A stretch of DNA of 64,000 bases from Aliishimia sp963922415. Lineage in GTDB: Bacteria; Pseudomonadota; Alphaproteobacteria; Rhodobacterales; Rhodobacteraceae. Below are positions 62,277-64,000 of this stretch, one piece after another. The notes beneath the pieces were generated by a model. The model saw only the letters and a list, made by a program, of their open reading frames with translations. It ran no database searches and had not been told where the DNA came from. The stretch covers positions 1 through 64,000 of the forward strand of contig CAWUIP010000007.1 of assembly GCA_963922415.1 (NCBI GenBank), in the 5' to 3' direction. How positions within the stretch are numbered: the stretch's first letter is position 1; each line of letters starts with the position of its first letter. Both the position numbers and the translations under genes were made by a program.

Positions 62277-62618
62277 ATGGGCAAAAGAGATGAGCTGATC
62301 GCGCAATACGCGGATGATCTGAAAAACAAGTGCGGCATGGATCCGGATATGGATCTGCTGACCAAAGTGACAATCGGCTGCGGTCCCGCGATCTACAATG
62401 CGGACGCGTCGACAGTTGCCGGTTCGCAGCCCAGCGAACTGGAAACCGTCAAAACCAACTTCCTGATGAAAAAGCTCGGCCTGCCTGACAGCCCAGACCT
62501 GATGACTGCGATCGACAGCGTCATCGAAACCTATGGCAAGTCCGAACGGAATAAGTACCGCGCTGTGGTCTACTACATGCTGACCAAGCATTTCGGTAAA
62601 GAGTCCGTTTACGGCTAA
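62277..62618 (+). CDS. DUF2853 family protein
   Basis: A 113-residue soluble, mostly helical protein matching DUF2853 as I recall it: N-terminal 'KRDELIAQYADDLKNKCG', central 'LDLLTKVTIGCGPAIYNADASTV' type block, and C-terminal 'KYRAVVYYMLTKHFGKESVYG'. No catalytic motif is apparent and the function is unknown. It has a strong ribosome site (GGAGGGTGAG) and is followed by a good terminator, so it is a single-gene transcript. Confidence 0.8.
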   Translation: MGKRDELIAQYADDLKNKCGMDPDMDLLTKVTIGCGPAIYNADASTVAGSQPSELETVKTNFLMKKLGLPDSPDLMTAIDSVIETYGKSERNKYRAVVYYMLTKHFGKESVYG

Positions 62619-62643
62619 GGTCCTCAAGAGAAACAAATTTTAA

Positions 62644-62674
62644 GGGCTTCTCGTTTGGTCGAGAGGCTCTTTTT
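62644..62674 (+). terminator. Rho-independent terminator of DUF2853 gene
   Basis: A 10-bp stem GGGCTTCTCG (62644-62653) with CGAGAGGCTC (62660-62669), two G-U pairs, loop TTTGGT, then TTTTT (62670-62674). Confidence 0.9.
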
Positions 62675-62689
62675 GTGTATATATTTTCA

Positions 62690-62793
62690 AGAACGGCCAG
62701 GACGGCCGGGACCAGAGTTTCGAGACACGTGTGGTGATGAGTACACGTGGGGTGAGGAAGGGTTCCGGCGAGCGTGTGTCCGGAACCCTTTTT
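62690..62793 (+). ncRNA. Candidate small RNA
   Basis: No open frame spans this part, yet it ends in a second, perfect intrinsic terminator only 90 bp after the previous one. A weak promoter (TTGGTC 62655-62660, 17-nt spacer, TATATA 62678-62683) would start transcription near 62690. The body has a perfect CACGTGT/ACACGTG hairpin (62726-62732, 62743-62749) and a GGCC/GGCC pairing near the 5' end. Not a recognised family. The strand could also be wrong, since the terminator stem reads both ways. Confidence 0.35.
62760..62793 (+). terminator. Strong intrinsic terminator
   Basis: A perfect 9-bp stem GGGTTCCGG (62760-62768) / CCGGAACCC (62780-62788), 11-nt loop, then TTTTT (62789-62793). It has no annotated gene directly in front. 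Confidence 0.88.
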
Positions 62794-62832
62794 CGTTTAT
62801 AGCGTTTGACGAAATACATGAAGCATCAGACA

Positions 62833-62877
62833 TCATCTAACGCGTTGAAATCTATGATTTCAGGCAGCGTTAGATGA
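62833..62877. repeat. Nested inverted repeat (TCATCTAACGC / GCGTTAGATGA)
   Basis: Outer arms of 11 bp (62833-62843, 62867-62877), perfect. Inner arms TGAAATC (62846-62852) / GATTTCA (62856-62862), perfect, with loop TAT. A further TAACGC/GCGTTA pair (62893-62898, 62908-62913) straddles the stop of the DUF1761 gene. No proper T-run follows on either strand. Confidence 0.8.
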
Positions 62878-62899
62878 GTCAGGTTTTTCGCATAACGCT

Positions 62900-63292
62900 T
62901 TAGAATAGCGTTAGAACAATCCCGATGATCGTGCAGCCGATTGTCGCGTATCCGCCATCGATCAGCATCAGCGCCTTAGGTCGATCTGCAAAATTGTAGT
63001 TGTTCACGATCCAAGGCGTCACCATGAAAAGCCCGATGCCCAAACCCGACACAAGGCCCTTCCCAACGGTGTCAATGCCGCCCAGCACGAAGACATGCCG
63101 CATCATGCCTGCGACCAGAATGGCGGTCACAACGCCCATCACGTAGATCATCGGGTTCTTGCTGTTTGCAGGTTGCCCGTCGACCACGGGCACGCCCGAC
63201 GCGTCCATCCAAGGTTTGGCCAGTGTCATGTACCAAACGGCCCCAAACGCATAGGCCGCCAGGGCCGCTACAACGACATTAATGAATTCCAT
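62900..63292 (-). CDS. DUF1761 family membrane protein
   Basis: A 130-residue inner-membrane protein with four hydrophobic segments ('VVVAALAAYAFGAVWYMTLA', 'IYVMGVVTAILVAGMMRHVFV', 'GLVSGLGIGLFMVTPWIVNNY', 'IGCTIIGIVLTLF'). The 'GAVWYMTLAKPWM' start is typical of DUF1761. Function unknown. ATG 63292 follows GGGAG; the extension to 63343 is not needed. It lies 57 bp downstream of the EVE gene in the same direction. Confidence 0.8.
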   Translation of the reverse strand: MEFINVVVAALAAYAFGAVWYMTLAKPWMDASGVPVVDGQPANSKNPMIYVMGVVTAILVAGMMRHVFVLGGIDTVGKGLVSGLGIGLFMVTPWIVNNYNFADRPKALMLIDGGYATIGCTIIGIVLTLF

Positions 63293-63349
63293 CTCAGACT
63301 TACTCCCAAGGCTTGCTCTGCAAAGATTGGCACTTTGCTGCACGTCCGC

Positions 63350-63769
63350 CTAGAGTTTTGTCTGCCCAAGCTCCAAAACGCGCGCCCATTCAGCATCCGT
63401 TACAGGTTGTACCGACAGCCGTGAGTTGCGGACGAGCATCATCTCGGCGAGTTCGGGATCAGCCTTGATCTGGTCCAAGGATACAGGCGCGGTCATGTCC
63501 TCGACGGCTTCAATATCCACGCAGTCCCATCTTTCGTCGTCGGTGGTGCTGTCGGGATGCGCCTCCGCGATCACCCGGACAATGCCGACGACGGATTTCT
63601 CCTTCTGGGAATGGTAGAAGAATCCCAGATCACCGACTTTCATGTCCCGCATGAAGTTGCGGGCTTGATAGTTGCGCACACCGTCCCATTCTTCGCCCTG
63701 TGATCCTTTCGCTTTTTGCTGATCCCAGCTCCATGTTGATGGTTCGGATTTAAAAAGCCAAAAAGCCAT
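63350..63769 (-). CDS. EVE-domain protein
   Basis: A 139-residue PUA-like EVE domain protein. 'WLFKSEPSTWSWDQ' at the N-terminus, 'EWDGVRNYQARNFMRDMKVGDLGFFYHS' and 'GIVRVIAEAHPDST' are close to the THYN1/EVE signature. EVE folds bind modified bases in DNA or RNA; in bacteria stand-alone forms are widespread and their ligand is unsettled. AGCAGGAGC lies before the ATG. Upstream (63770-64000) I see no secure gene. Confidence 0.9.
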   Translation of the reverse strand: MAFWLFKSEPSTWSWDQQKAKGSQGEEWDGVRNYQARNFMRDMKVGDLGFFYHSQKEKSVVGIVRVIAEAHPDSTTDDERWDCVDIEAVEDMTAPVSLDQIKADPELAEMMLVRNSRLSVQPVTDAEWARVLELGQTKL

Positions 63770-63829
63770 TGCTTTGCTCCTGCTTTAGCGGGCGCTCCAA
63801 AGGCGCAAAAAGGATTTCTGCGATCCTAG

Positions 63830-63845
63830 CGCGTCACGTGACGCG
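63830..63845. promoter_or_regulatory. 16-bp perfect palindrome upstream of EVE gene
   Basis: CGCGTCACGTGACGCG is a perfect palindrome 61 bp before the EVE start. The 12-mer TTTAGCGGGCGC occurs on both sides (63784-63795 and 63918-63929). The palindrome shares the TCACGTGA core of parS but not its flanks. Possibly an operator; no regulator known. Confidence 0.4.
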
Positions 63846-64000
63846 ATCGCAAACAGCCTGTGTATTTGATGCGTGCCACCTGATGGGGCTGACGGCATCG
63901 TTTGTTCACAAGAGCCCTTTAGCGGGCGCGATTAAGTTGTCTGGAGCTGATTGCCGCGCCAAACAGGCGTACAGACTCACGCTTTCGCGCCCTTGCGGCC

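Noticed and set aside
63883..64000. Open plus-strand frame running off the window end, and minus-strand frames entering from it
   Set aside because: Too short and without ribosome site or family resemblance. A truncated gene at the edge cannot be excluded but is not supported.
1..64000. tRNA, rRNA, CRISPR, insertion sequence or prophage
   Set aside because: No T-loop plus acceptor pattern, array of direct repeats, transposase motif or phage gene was seen on either strand.

Overview
This 64 kb window is chromosomal DNA of a marine-type alphaproteobacterium of the Rhodobacteraceae (Roseobacter group). Three things support this: the gene order around the replication origin (parB-parA-rsmG-mnmG-mnmE-rho / maf-aroE-coaE-dnaQ-secB), a RegB/SenC/RegA redox system, and a bacterial sodium channel with the TLESWSM filter. 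The DNA is almost entirely coding, with many 1-8 bp start/stop overlaps. I see no insertion sequence, prophage, CRISPR array, rRNA or tRNA gene. Nothing looks recently acquired, so the interest lies mainly in regulatory and intergenic structure.

Layout. 0-8 kb: small membrane protein, two L,D-transpeptidases flanking a CAP-domain lipoprotein, a voltage-gated sodium channel directly behind a 5-methyluridine RNA methyltransferase, and an overlapping pair of ABC exporter half-transporters. 8-13 kb: cca, a CoA-type Nudix hydrolase and hslO in one overlapping run, a second Nudix gene, then a receiver-PP2C phosphatase (RbaY-like) divergent from a single-domain HPt protein. 13-20 kb: SDR, argG, sulfotransferase, exported MsrA, PfkB kinase, malic enzyme. 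20-27 kb: mutS, the heat-shock genes grpE/hrcA, then rph-rdgB-hemW.

26.8-43 kb is the origin region. parB, parA, rsmG, mnmG, mnmE and rho run leftward. Two perfect 16-bp parS palindromes lie inside the 5' coding ends of rsmG and mnmG. An AT-rich non-coding gap of about 470 bp (33629-34101) carries several near-consensus DnaA boxes and is the probable oriC. maf, aroE, coaE and dnaQ run rightward from it. After these come secB, fxsA, a Tim44-domain protein, mltA, an Smr protein, an MFS transporter, hslU/hslV and trxA.

43.7-53.8 kb is a long minus-strand run: addA, addB (double-strand-break repair), murU, amgK (MurNAc recycling), tsaE (t6A tRNA modification) and a PAS protein without a kinase domain that resembles Rhodobacterales DivL. 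53.9-56.6 kb holds regB divergent from senC-regA. GNAT, HD-hydrolase and small secreted protein genes separate these from ahcY.

59.8-64 kb: a large exported phytase-like beta-propeller protein whose leader overlaps the ahcY terminator and carries a Pho-box-like repeat; DUF2853, DUF1761 and EVE proteins; and a structured 225-bp gap with two strong terminators, a possible small RNA and nested inverted repeats.

Function assignments rest on motifs read by eye. No database search was run.
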